A DNA stretch of 38,469 nucleotides from Mycobacterium colombiense (GCF_001672755.1 NZ_LZKI01000099.1:1-38469); one strand, 5' to 3'; positions 1-7,792 are shown, counted from the first letter of the stretch. The notes: generated by a model not told the origin, from the sequence alone. Made by a program: numbers and translations.

Positions 1-262
1 GCAGCGCGAATCAGCAGCGGAAGATTATCCATGCTCTGGTCTCGTGCAAGTGGACGATACGGTCGGACCGTGCCCAGTGCGAGCGACGCGAGGCGGGAGG
101 GCGTGGGTTCTCCGGTTACCACGACCGTGTGCGGGGTGCGGCCCTTGCGGTTTCGCATGATGTTGAGCGCCTCAGACCGAGAGTTCTGGGCACGGTCCGA
201 CCGTATCGTCCACTTGCACGAGACCAGAGCATGGATAATCTTCCGCTGCTGATTCGCGCTGC
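1..262. repeat. Perfect 77-bp inverted repeat at window edge (fold-back)
   Basis: Bases 1-77 are the exact reverse complement of 186-262, separated by a 108-base loop. The inner copy is real coding sequence of the restriction nuclease. The outer copy replaces what should be the rest of that gene. The family match stops at about base 69, inside the ten bases CTGGGCACGG, which also occur at 186-195. A strand switch at that microhomology explains the structure. Confidence 0.95.
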
Positions 263-842
263 GGATAATCGCGTGACGGGCTGTTTGGTCATCGACGAGA
301 GCAAGCGGCTTGCCGTGCTTGTCGCGGTTGATTACGTCGTCAGGCACTGGCTCGCGCAGCACAAGAACGTCTGGGCCGATCTCGTACGAGTTCCCAAGCA
401 CCGCCTCAAGGATGGGGTCTTCTTCGATAGCCGCAGCAAGATCAGCGAGGTGCGCGTACGGCTCGTAGTTGGATATCTGGTTTACATCTTCCTTCTTGCT
501 CTTGATCTTTCCCCTTTTGGTTAGCCGCTTGCGGCGGCGTCGCTTACCGCCGACATTAATGACGACCCATTGGCCGGGACGCACGCTCTGAAGAAGGGGA
601 AACGTCTCGTCCAGAAACGTTTTCACCGCAACCTCGAACTGTGTGCCCGCCCGTTGGCCGTCGAGCTTCTTCGGAATCGTCTCGGCTTTGAGGACGTCGG
701 CGATGTGCTTGGCAATAGCAATGCTCGTTTTCTGGCTACCGTCAGCGTTCGACGCCACCCCGTTCGGCGACAGCGATAGCGTGTGATCGGCGACGAGGTT
801 CTGGTGAAACCGGCTGCGCGCTTGAGTGATCTCGCCTATCAC
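1..842 (-). CDS. Type II restriction endonuclease, NgoMIV family (partial, 3' end lost in fold-back)
   Basis: Predicted to cut GCCGGC like its relatives R.NgoMIV and NaeI-type isoschizomers; the specificity is inferred from the family. The GTG start overlaps the methylase stop as GTGA. It is visible only by reading codons, because the frame starts with GTG and runs off the window. NgoMIV-family landmarks are present: VSNADGS-like residues near 29-35, E70 in TQFE, D158 in the GPDVLVLR stretch, the SCKWTIRSDR active-site motif at 208-217 (catalytic C209/K210) and TGEPTPSRLASLALGT at 243-258. A Lys/Arg-rich insert lies at about 100-118. Family similarity ends at about base 69, and the remaining codons to base 1 are antisense copies of its own gene. 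The true C-terminus, about 40 residues, is missing. Confidence 0.88.
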   Translation of the reverse strand, partial: MIGEITQARSRFHQNLVADHTLSLSPNGVASNADGSQKTSIAIAKHIADVLKAETIPKKLDGQRAGTQFEVAVKTFLDETFPLLQSVRPGQWVVINVGGKRRRRKRLTKRGKIKSKKEDVNQISNYEPYAHLADLAAAIEEDPILEAVLGNSYEIGPDVLVLREPVPDDVINRDKHGKPLALVDDQTARHAIIRSANQQRKIIHALVSCKWTIRSDRAQNSRSEALNIMRNRKGRTPHTVVVTGEPTPSRLASLALGTVRPYRPLARDQSMDNLPLLIRA

Positions 843-1828
843 GCGACGGAGGCCAGCGACTTCTTTGCGGGCTTGCGGATCGCCTTCTTGATCTGGAGGC
901 CGACGGCCTCGGCGACCGGCGGCGGGAACGCGTTCCCGACCTGACGGTAGGCGGCGGTCTTACGTCCCACGAACTCCCAATCGTCGGGGAAGCCCTGAAG
1001 CCGCGCCGCCATGCGGACGGTCAACCGGGGGAGACCCGTGTAGCCCGGCTCGGGTGCCTCTTCCGCGATGGTTTTCCCATCGACGCCAAGTGCGAGCCAG
1101 GCTTGCCGTGCGCGTGTTGGTCCCAGGTCCGGCCCGCCGTGTTTCTTCGAACCGCCAACCAGGGTCGGGGCTATTGTGTTCGCTCTCTGCGCCCAGCGGT
1201 CGGCACCCTCCCAGCCGTTGGCTGCCATCAGGTCTTTCAGCGCCTCACCGACGGTCTGCGCGGGTATTTTTCTGGGCTTCGGCCAGTGAAATTCACGGAG
1301 TCCGTTGCGGATCGCCACCATGATGACGCGCGGGCGGAGTTGCGGAACTCCGAAGTCGGATGCGTTAAGCAGTTGCCAGTACGGCTCATAATCCAACGAC
1401 CGGAGGCGCTCGTTTACGCCTTCGCGATAGCTCGCGAATACCGGATCAAGCAAACCGCGGACGTTTTCGAGCATCACTGCTTTCGGCTTGAGCGCCTCAG
1501 CGAGGTCGAGAGCGCGAGGGAACAGGTCGCGTTCGTCGTCGGCTCCGAGCTGGCGTCCAGCCTTAGAGAAGGGCGGGCAAGGCACACCTCCGGCCAGCAG
1601 ATCAACTCCGACGTATTCCGATGGGTCCCAAGGGTCGAATAGATCCCGCTCAAGCACATTCCATTCGGGGTGGTTCTTGTTCAATGTCGCGCAAGCATGG
1701 GGGTCAAGTTCTACGACGGCTCGGTGGGTGAAACCTGCATTGTGTAACCCGAGCGCCTGACCTCCCGCGCCCGTGCATATCTCGACCGAAGTCAGCGCCA
1801 CACTTGTCCCTTCCGCCTCACCGGGCAC
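839..1828 (-). CDS. DNA (cytosine-5) methyltransferase, partner of the NgoMIV-type nuclease
   Basis: Methylates C5 of cytosine in the site cut by the adjacent nuclease (GCCGGC by inference), protecting host and element. The m5C motifs run in order: motif I GAGGQALGLHNAGF (20-33), motif IV with catalytic Cys in GVPCPPFSKAGRQ (C84), motif VI ENVRGL (121-126), motif VIII QLRPRV (about 163-168) and motif X GNAFPPPVAEAVG near the C-terminus. At about 329 residues it is a normal length. The annotated start is GTG at 1828. A second GTG at 1801 has AAGGGA five bases upstream and is an equally good start. The nuclease follows with a four-base overlap, so methylase is made first, a safe order when the element enters a new host. 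Confidence 0.93.
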   Translation of the reverse strand: MPGEAEGTSVALTSVEICTGAGGQALGLHNAGFTHRAVVELDPHACATLNKNHPEWNVLERDLFDPWDPSEYVGVDLLAGGVPCPPFSKAGRQLGADDERDLFPRALDLAEALKPKAVMLENVRGLLDPVFASYREGVNERLRSLDYEPYWQLLNASDFGVPQLRPRVIMVAIRNGLREFHWPKPRKIPAQTVGEALKDLMAANGWEGADRWAQRANTIAPTLVGGSKKHGGPDLGPTRARQAWLALGVDGKTIAEEAPEPGYTGLPRLTVRMAARLQGFPDDWEFVGRKTAAYRQVGNAFPPPVAEAVGLQIKKAIRKPAKKSLASVA

Positions 1829-2014
1829 AGTATCGGCGAAGTCCGACAGGCTGACTCTAACGTCGTGCCGCCGTGCGTCCGCGCAACGACGCGCCTGGCC
1901 TAGCGCATAGCCGAGGGAAGGGTGGCTTGGAAGCGGCCCGCAGGGTGGCCGAGGCTGTGGCTAGCCGTCGTCCGAGGCGGGAACCACGCAGGACGCAACC
2001 GCGTCCAAGTCTGC

Positions 2015-2128
2015 ATGGATGATGAGTACGAAGTGTTAAGAGCCGAAGGGCACGACCCAGATGACCCTGCTGTGCGAGCGGCGCTCGACTTGGTGCGATG
2101 GGAGTTGGAGCTACTCGGGGATTCGTAA
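2015..2128 (+). CDS. Small hypothetical protein (37 aa)
   Basis: A short acidic ORF, starting MDDEYEV and ending with a predicted helix rich in Arg, Trp and Leu, divergent from the methylase. No ribosome binding site is clear. A longer in-frame start at 1922 exists, but the extra residues look like non-coding translation. It is kept because the composition resembles small phage proteins and the two following + strand genes are coherent. No function can be assigned. Confidence 0.35.
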   Translation: MDDEYEVLRAEGHDPDDPAVRAALDLVRWELELLGDS

Positions 2129-2242
2129 CTCCGCAGGCGGGCTGCGCCCGGGGATGTCGTCGCAGTTCGTATACAGGATGGTTCCGGCCGATGCCAGCGT
2201 TGCACCTAGTGGCGGCTCCGCGCCGCCAGGAAGGCAGGACAG

Positions 2243-2509
2243 ATGCTCTACTACGCCGACTTATTGCCGCAGTACGCGACCAAGCTGCTGCGGATTGACG
2301 CGCCGGTGACGGGTGACCGCGTTGCCGACTGGGAAGCCTGGAAAAGGGCCAGGGCCGAGATATGGCAACCGAAGACTGGATGGACGCCGTATTCGGGGGC
2401 GCAGGCCGAAATTCTGGGGACCGGCGACTGGGACGGGATAGACCCCGACGAGGTGGTGGTGGTCCAGGCCAACATGATCGTGGCCGACGAGTGGTACGCC
2501 GCGAAATGA
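2243..2509 (+). CDS. Hypothetical phage-type protein (88 aa)
   Basis: An acidic protein with many Trp and Tyr residues (for example TGWTPYSGAQAE and a WDGIDPDEV stretch), starting at ATG 2243 behind a GGAAGG/AGGA purine stretch. The composition differs clearly from shadow frames. The stop overlaps the next start as ATGA, so the two genes are probably translationally coupled. I do not recognise the family. It is transcribed away from the restriction-modification pair and towards the hairpin at 2766-2790. Confidence 0.6.
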   Translation: MLYYADLLPQYATKLLRIDAPVTGDRVADWEAWKRARAEIWQPKTGWTPYSGAQAEILGTGDWDGIDPDEVVVVQANMIVADEWYAAK

Positions 2510-2706
2510 CCGAATCGGCAATGGGCGCACTGCGTTTCGTGGCGCAGTTGAAAGGCGGCCAGCCGCAATCGTTTTCGAATCCATACGACGCTATGTCGGC
2601 GCTACTGGGCACCGAAGGTGAGGCCGACGTGTTCGTTGAAACCGACGAAGGCCGAGACGCCTTGCTGCACAGGGACTCTGCGGGCGTCTGGTCGGAGGTG
2701 GACTAA
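2506..2706 (+). CDS. Hypothetical protein (66 aa), coupled to upstream gene
   Basis: ATG at 2506 lies in the ATGA overlap with the preceding stop. The product begins MTESAMGALRF and ends GVWSEVD, is acidic, and has no signal peptide or membrane segment. A longer reading from 2362 in the same frame runs through the preceding gene and is not favoured. The role is unknown. With the preceding gene it forms a small operon ending near a GC-rich hairpin. Confidence 0.55.
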   Translation: MTESAMGALRFVAQLKGGQPQSFSNPYDAMSALLGTEGEADVFVETDEGRDALLHRDSAGVWSEVD

Positions 2707-2765
2707 GCGTCGCCAAGCATGGCGGCGTGATGAATCCACTAGCTTTTGCGCTGCGAGCGAATTCA

Positions 2766-2790
2766 GGCCCCGGCCAACACGGTCGGGGCC
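2766..2790 (+). terminator. GC-rich hairpin, probable terminator of the two-gene + strand operon
   Basis: A ten-base-pair stem, with one G-T wobble and arms GGCCCCGGCC and GGTCGGGGCC, encloses the loop AACAC. It lies 60 bases after the stop at 2706. No long T-tract follows, only TTCG, which is common for mycobacterial terminators. Confidence 0.6.
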
Positions 2791-2924
2791 TTCGCGTCTG
2801 TAACGGCAGGACCGCCGCCAAGGTGTATCAAATGATACAGCCGCACAGCGCCGTCGGCGGGTACCTGCTATCCACCCCGCCCGTTTCGGCCGTCCTGGGG
2901 GCGCTCAGGGCCGGGACGGGGCCA

Positions 2925-3194
2925 TCAGACCGCGCCGTCGCCTGTCACTCCGAGCCGTTCTGGCATCGACAAACCGTGCTGGCGGGCCTCGGCCAGGGTT
3001 GCAGACGCTTCCCGGCGCGGCCTGGCAGACGGCGGTTGCAGCCTTTCGCCTGACACCTGGCGAGGTTGCGGGCCGTGCTCAGAGGTGAATGTCGGCGCGC
3101 AGCAGGGCCGGTCGTCGGCAGGTACAACCGGCTGCCGACCAGCCGACAACGCAATCGAATTAGCCTTACCTGGCAGTATGTTTGAGGCACTCAC
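2925..3194 (-). CDS. Hypothetical protein (89 aa), third gene of the terminase-like block
   Basis: The GTG start at 3194 overlaps the preceding gene's stop as GTGA, the same coupling used throughout this element. The C-terminal half (for example TLAEARQHGLSMPERLG) looks like genuine coding sequence. The N-terminal half is less convincing. Another minus frame here (2945-3190) contains paired cysteines and could be the real one. No known domain is recognised. Confidence 0.38.
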   Translation of the reverse strand: MSASNILPGKANSIALSAGRQPVVPADDRPCCAPTFTSEHGPQPRQVSGERLQPPSARPRREASATLAEARQHGLSMPERLGVTGDGAV

Positions 3195-3532
3195 TGCGGC
3201 TCCCTCCGGCGCAACGTGATTCGGTCATCAGCGGTCACTACGAACGTTCGGCCAGCCACCGGCCAGCGGTGAAACGGAGCATGCAAGCCCTGCGGCAGTT
3301 CCCACGACTGGCAGTTGACCGGCTCACCGGCCGCGAGCCGCTGATCGACCAGCGCCGTCACCCGCGCCCGATACGTCATCTCGTCAACGCCTTCACTCTC
3401 GGACAGCGGCGCAAGCAGGTCGAATAGCTCACGCTCAGCGCGCTTTTCGAGCACATGGAGATAGGCTCCCGGCGACTGAATGCTCATCAAGTCGCGAACG
3501 TTGTTGTCGCTGGGCGGTTTCCTGGCCATCAT
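3191..3532 (-). CDS. Hypothetical phage-type protein (about 113 aa)
   Basis: Starts at ATG 3532, or the next ATG at 3529, right after the upstream TGA, with GGGAG just before. The product is soluble, with a helical N-terminal half (AYLHVLEKRAERELFDLL) and a basic, Trp-containing C-terminal half. It is probably co-translated with the HTH/terminase-like gene before it and may be its partner. I do not recognise the family. Confidence 0.65.
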   Translation of the reverse strand: MMARKPPSDNNVRDLMSIQSPGAYLHVLEKRAERELFDLLAPLSESEGVDEMTYRARVTALVDQRLAAGEPVNCQSWELPQGLHAPFHRWPVAGRTFVVTADDRITLRRREPQ

Positions 3533-4095
3533 CAACTCCCATACGAGTCAGCAGCTTTGCGGCTGCGCTCGACCGCAGCCAATTGCGTTGCCCGCCAACG
3601 GGTATTGGCAGCCTTGACCTTCTTCGGATTCTTCGGCGCGTCCTCCATCGTAGAGATGCTGCCGACCACTCTCGTGAGAACGCTTTCGCACTGCCTCATC
3701 TCGGCCAGCGCCGGATGCAGCATTATGCGGCCGTCCTTCAGCTTGCGGCTCTCGCCGTCGCGGCCCACGATGGCCTGTAGCAGTTCGATCCGGTCGGCCA
3801 AGTCCTTCGCCGTCGCCAAGTGCTCTTCCTCGACGCTCGTCGGGATCAGCCCTTGCTCGGCCATCTCACCGCGCAGCCGCGCCACCAGTGAGTCACCCCG
3901 CGAGATACCGCCGTTGACCAGCGACGAAAGTGACTGCGGCCCGATGGGTGAGCCACGCGAAACACCCAGCGCCGTCATATCACGTCGAACCGACGTTTGG
4001 CTTACCCCAAGCCGTTTCGCGATGGCCCGCTGAGATAGCGTCGGGTCGTCTTCCAGCATTGTGTTGACGGCGTGCCTGCGCGCTTCGGGCGTCAT
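3532..4095 (-). CDS. HTH protein resembling phage terminase small subunit (187 aa)
   Basis: ATG 4095 is chosen because AGGGGG lies six bases upstream; the longer frame from 4194 lacks such a site. Residues about 15-45 form a helix-turn-helix (SQRAIAKRLGVSQTSVRRDM). The middle has a helical segment followed by HPALAEMRQCESVLTRVV, which resembles the HPALAEARQ-type segment I associate with actinophage small terminase subunits. The C-terminus is basic. If it is a TerS, it would recognise packaging DNA, yet no large terminase is visible nearby, as in phage satellites that redirect helper packaging. It could instead be a plain transcriptional regulator. The HTH call is firm; the terminase call is inference. 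Confidence 0.6.
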   Translation of the reverse strand: MTPEARRHAVNTMLEDDPTLSQRAIAKRLGVSQTSVRRDMTALGVSRGSPIGPQSLSSLVNGGISRGDSLVARLRGEMAEQGLIPTSVEEEHLATAKDLADRIELLQAIVGRDGESRKLKDGRIMLHPALAEMRQCESVLTRVVGSISTMEDAPKNPKKVKAANTRWRATQLAAVERSRKAADSYGS

Positions 4096-4414
4096 GTCCG
4101 GCCCCCTGTCGATGAGTGAACGCTGTTGTATCCCAACCATACTACGGCGCGCCGCTCGAAACATGCTGGTAGTAGCCGGAATCCGGTGCCGCACACATCA
4201 GCCCCATGGCGGCGCAGCGGACGGCCCCAAAGTGGCGCGCCTCGCTAGAAGCACCTTTAAGAACCGCTTACAGCACTGGGCGAACTGCTCACTCTCGCTG
4301 CTCGCTGCCACGGGGAGCCACGGCAACGGACTCGGGTCAACCGACCCCTTTCGACCGGCTTTCATGTCATCATTCCCACAAGTCACCCCTAAAGAGCCGT
4401 CGGAGGACGTCGAG
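4096..4414. other. Divergent intergenic region between HTH/terminase-like gene and thioesterase
   Basis: 319 bases with no convincing gene; the frames through it lack start sites and have shadow-like composition. It must hold both divergent promoters. The best single element is the Shine-Dalgarno GGAGG at 4402-4406, eight bases before the thioesterase ATG. No clear -35/-10 pair could be assigned. Confidence 0.5.
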
Positions 4415-4843
4415 ATGGATGATCCGAATGAGAACCTGCACAAGTCCCCTGTACACAAGGCACTGAACATGAGTGTTGTCGAACAGATTCCGGGACGCGC
4501 CGTACTGTCCATGCCGCTCAGCGAGGAGATAAGAGGCTTTTTCGAAGGCACCGTCCACGGCGGAATACTCGCCACATTGGCCGATGCCGCCTGTGCCATC
4601 TGTCTTGTCGGGGCCTACGACTTCACGAACGAATTTACTGTGACAACAGACATGCACGTCCGCTACTACCGCCAGCCACGCGGTGGGCCGCTCCGCGCAG
4701 AAGCCACAATGGTTCATAACGGTCGCACACTCTTGAGTTCCGAATGCGCGGTCTTTGACGCAGAAGACCGCGTGCTTATCCGGACAACGGCCACATACGC
4801 CCGTTTGTCTACCCCCGGCCGCGGCGTGGGAAGCACAAACTAA
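4415..4843 (+). CDS. PaaI-type hotdog-fold acyl-CoA thioesterase
   Basis: 142 residues from ATG 4415, chosen because GGAGG lies eight bases upstream; an in-frame ATG at 4364 lacks this. The hotdog signature is present: VHGGILATLADAACA, the PaaI/4HBT helix with HGG and an acidic residue, followed by beta strands including TTDMHVRYYRQP. Members hydrolyse acyl- or aryl-CoA thioesters in the cytoplasm; the substrate cannot be read from sequence. It lies inside the integrated element, away from any catabolic operon, so it is cargo rather than a phage function. The C-terminal tail (RLSTPGRGVGSTN) looks disordered. Confidence 0.8.
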   Translation: MDDPNENLHKSPVHKALNMSVVEQIPGRAVLSMPLSEEIRGFFEGTVHGGILATLADAACAICLVGAYDFTNEFTVTTDMHVRYYRQPRGGPLRAEATMVHNGRTLLSSECAVFDAEDRVLIRTTATYARLSTPGRGVGSTN

Positions 4844-5200
4844 ACGTTCGTGCGCCTTTAGCGCCGGGGTCCTGACCAGCGGCTTTAACCTCATCCCCCG
4901 GTGTGTACGCTGACCCGCCGGAGGAACCGTTTGTCCCGCCCAGCGGCCAGCGACAGCCCCCAGCCTGCGAGTTTGGCGCAACCAGCGCACCTGGTTTGCT
5001 GCCCCGGCAAGCTGGTTTGCTCCCGCATTGCAGGCACAGAAATCCAGTGTTTCGGCCATGTGCGCTCGTGGGGTGGTGGGGGGTCTTACCCACCCCCCTT
5101 TGGGCTGTCGGGGCAGACCGCATGGATGTGACCGAATGGCTAAAGAAAGTCGAACTTCATACCTCCCCTGTGCTTTGAATATTGCTAAATTCTTCGAACG
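4844..5200. other. Intergenic region upstream of lipoprotein gene
   Basis: 357 bases without a supportable gene. A G-rich then C-rich stretch near 5070-5100 could form a weak hairpin ending thioesterase transcription. A TAAATT -10-like box at 5186-5191 lies nine bases before the lipoprotein ATG, implying a very short leader. No matching -35 is visible. Confidence 0.4.
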
Positions 5201-6028
5201 ATGAACAATCTTCGCACCGCCCTGACTGCTGCTCTTGTCATCTTCCTGGCCGCCGCGTGCGGGTCGAATGACCGCTCAGGCACGCCCGCACCATCCCCGC
5301 ACAACGAAACAACCCCGGCACCCAACGTCACGCGAAGCCTTAACACGCCAGCCCCGGCACCCAGTACCACGAGAACGGCCGTCAAACCATTGCCCTTCAA
5401 TGCGGGCGGTCTGCTCACTGGTACAGCCAGCCCGAGCCTCCCCGATGGCGAGCCCGGCAAGGTATCGGTCGTTCAGATTGGCGCACTTTTCAAGGACGGC
5501 GCAGACGCAACCCTGCTTCCATTCGCCTTCCGAAACAACACTGGCGCGGGCATCTCCGCGGTCCAATGGACCGGAACCGCTCGCTCCGGCGGATCACTCG
5601 TTGGAACCGGCGGCAGCAAAGGCGCCACAACCCCCGCAGAAATTCAGCCCGGTGAGATCGGGCTTGCATTCATATACTTCGGTCGCGCGAAAATCCCGCC
5701 TGAAGACGTTGATTACGCGCTTACTGTCAGTACCAGCCCGGTGAATAGGGCCCCAACGAGCAAGGCGCCACTCAAAGTCACCGAGGCCAACGTGTCGGGT
5801 GACGCTATCGTCGGAGCCGCCGTCAACGCCACGGGAAAACCGCTCAACGGTCCATTCGATGCCGAAGTGTGGTGCTTCGACGGCGACAAGTTGCTTACCA
5901 ATACCGGCGATCCCGCCGACCAGAATGGTCCGATCGCGCCCGACGGCCAAGTCACCTTCTCGGTGCCCCTCCACGACAGGTACTGCCCGACCTTCACAGT
6001 CGGTGTTGAGGGGTTCTACGGCGACTGA
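5201..6028 (+). CDS. Secreted lipoprotein of unknown function (275 aa)
   Basis: The N-terminus MNNLRTALTAALVIFLAAACGS is a type II signal peptide with lipobox LAAAC and acylated Cys20, so the mature protein is anchored outside the membrane. Residues about 25-60 are a Pro/Thr/Ala-rich linker. The rest (about 80-275) looks like one or two beta-sandwich modules, with a Cys pair near the C-terminus (WCFDGD and RYCPTF) that could form a disulfide. No -10-independent promoter is clear and no Shine-Dalgarno site is visible. It is a candidate lysogenic-conversion gene, since it lies between element genes and is not a phage structural type. The family was not recognised. Confidence 0.8.
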   Translation: MNNLRTALTAALVIFLAAACGSNDRSGTPAPSPHNETTPAPNVTRSLNTPAPAPSTTRTAVKPLPFNAGGLLTGTASPSLPDGEPGKVSVVQIGALFKDGADATLLPFAFRNNTGAGISAVQWTGTARSGGSLVGTGGSKGATTPAEIQPGEIGLAFIYFGRAKIPPEDVDYALTVSTSPVNRAPTSKAPLKVTEANVSGDAIVGAAVNATGKPLNGPFDAEVWCFDGDKLLTNTGDPADQNGPIAPDGQVTFSVPLHDRYCPTFTVGVEGFYGD

Positions 6029-6217
6029 AGGTGGCATGGGTATAGCACTCTTGCTCTGAAACTCACGGTGAAGCACCTTCGCCGCGAGGTTGCACGGCGG
6101 CCAAGCGGGTGACGCCGGTTTATGGCGCGGCGTTGCGGTGCCGCTCCCCGGTGCGGCGCGGTGGCGGCGCGGTGGGAGTGGTCATCAGAGGATGGTCACG
6201 TATTAACGGATCAACCA

Positions 6218-7747
6218 TTACAACCAACGGCAACCAGTATCCCGTGGGTCGAGGCCAAACACCTGCACGGCGGCTGACTTTCCTTTCAGGACATGGAATC
6301 CCCGTTCAATGAGTGCGGAGGGTCGCGACGCGAGCGCGTCGAGGCACTGCTGGGTGACAAGGATCGTGTCGCCGGTGGTTTTGGTGAGTTGCTCGACGCG
6401 GGCAGCGACATTGACGGTGTCACCGATCAGGGTGAATTCCAGCTTGCCGCCGCCGCCGATGGTGCCGGCGATCACCACCCCGGTGTTGATTCCGATGCCT
6501 ATGCGAAGTTCGCCGCCGAACCGCTCGGCCACAAGGCGCTGAATCACCACCGCCGCACTTACCGCCGCATCGGCATGATCGGCGAGGTCATTCGGCGCGC
6601 CGAACACGGCAAGCGCACCATCACCAAGGAACTTGTTGACATGCCCACCGGCGTCCACCACGGCAGGCACGACGATCTGGAACAAAGCATTGAGGCGGGC
6701 CACCGTGTCCTCAGCGGTATTGGCCTCCGCGAACGGCGTGAAGTCCCGCACGTCAACGAACATCACCGTTACCTCGCGGCGCTCACCGGCGAACACATCA
6801 TCACCCTGCTCAAGCAGCCGTGTCGCCAAGGCGGGATCGACGTAGGTACCGAACGCCGCTTGAAGGCGTTGCCGCTCAGCCAAACCCGCCTGCATCCGGT
6901 TAAACGAACCCGCAAGGGCACCGAGGTCATCGTCTTGAACCACCGGCAGGCGTTGGCTGTAGTCACCGGCTGCCACGCGTTGGGTTGCTCGGGCAAGGTC
7001 GCGAATGGGTTGCAGTGACGGTGAGACAACAGCGCCGACTGTGATCGGCAGCCCGACGCCGAGCGTCAATGCACAGCCGATCACCACCGCCACCAGTGGG
7101 GCCTCGCCGCCCCGACCGAGCACGGCCCCCAGCATCGTGCCGATGACGGAGAACACCAACATGCAACCCAACATCGACAGGCCCAGCCACGCGGCAAAAG
7201 TCGGGCGAGAGCGCGGCAGGGCGTCCCCGATACCGGTATCCCCTGCGAGGGCAGCCCGGGCCGGTCGCATTGCTCCTTCCCCGAAGGTGTGCGTACCGAT
7301 GACTACCATGCCAATTCCTGCGGCGGCAGCGCCCACGATCCCATACTGGACGAGCCGAGACCCGCTTGCTCCTGCGATCACACCGACAAAGATCAACAGC
7401 AGCGCGGCCCACGCAGGGAAGAACAAGAACGATCGAACACCCACGGCACGAGTCCAGGCGTACGTGTCTTCCAGCGCCGCTTCACGGTCGACCTCATCGC
7501 CCGCCGCCCACCGTTGCGCAAGGCGGAACCGTCGGCTACTGGGAAGCACCATCACGGAAGCCAACACCACCATGGCGGCACCGGTGACAACAGCGGCCTC
7601 GACGTAGTGACTTGACTTCTCGAACGCGACAACAAGAAACGACCAAAGAAGGTAAGGCGGCAGCGTCAAGGCAAAGGTGAGTACCCAGATCACCCACGGG
7701 TACCTGACCCCGTACCGATCCCACGCCCACTGCCAGATGCGATCCAT
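6218..7747 (-). CDS. Membrane class III adenylate cyclase with HAMP domain (509 aa)
   Basis: Makes cyclic AMP from ATP. The N-terminal 240 residues contain about six membrane helices. A HAMP linker follows (about 242-295), then the cyclase domain (about 320-500). All key residues are present: metal-binding D332 (MFVDVRDF) and D376 (GDG), ATP-specifying K435 and D443 (GGKLEFTLIGD), and transition-state N446/R450 (NVAARVE). The domain order matches the M. tuberculosis Rv1318c-Rv1320c/Rv3645 group. The gene sits between a lipoprotein and phage-type genes inside the element, with the lipoprotein converging on it. That makes it unusual cargo, either picked up from a host or left as a chromosomal islet. 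No Shine-Dalgarno is evident before the ATG. Confidence 0.93.
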   Translation of the reverse strand: MDRIWQWAWDRYGVRYPWVIWVLTFALTLPPYLLWSFLVVAFEKSSHYVEAAVVTGAAMVVLASVMVLPSSRRFRLAQRWAAGDEVDREAALEDTYAWTRAVGVRSFLFFPAWAALLLIFVGVIAGASGSRLVQYGIVGAAAAGIGMVVIGTHTFGEGAMRPARAALAGDTGIGDALPRSRPTFAAWLGLSMLGCMLVFSVIGTMLGAVLGRGGEAPLVAVVIGCALTLGVGLPITVGAVVSPSLQPIRDLARATQRVAAGDYSQRLPVVQDDDLGALAGSFNRMQAGLAERQRLQAAFGTYVDPALATRLLEQGDDVFAGERREVTVMFVDVRDFTPFAEANTAEDTVARLNALFQIVVPAVVDAGGHVNKFLGDGALAVFGAPNDLADHADAAVSAAVVIQRLVAERFGGELRIGIGINTGVVIAGTIGGGGKLEFTLIGDTVNVAARVEQLTKTTGDTILVTQQCLDALASRPSALIERGFHVLKGKSAAVQVFGLDPRDTGCRWL

Positions 7748-7792
7748 GCCATGAGGCTAAGCCTGAGCCGTCGAAAACGCCCTGCGGTTGGG

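Noticed and set aside
129..524. 131-residue plus-strand ORF at the left edge
   Set aside because: Lies antisense to the NgoMIV-type nuclease, whose active-site motifs are unmistakable.
1857..2612. 251-residue minus-strand ORF upstream of the methylase
   Set aside because: Arg/Pro/Ser-rich and overlapping the two coupled plus-strand genes; it looks like a shadow, not a third restriction-system gene.
5070..5100. G-run/C-run hairpin as thioesterase terminator
   Set aside because: The arms do not pair cleanly in one register and it lies more than 220 bases after the stop; mentioned only as a weak possibility.
4844..5130. Two overlapping plus-strand ORFs at 4901-5178 and a minus one at 4809-5123
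   Set aside because: No ribosome site, no domain and mutual overlap; treated as non-coding.
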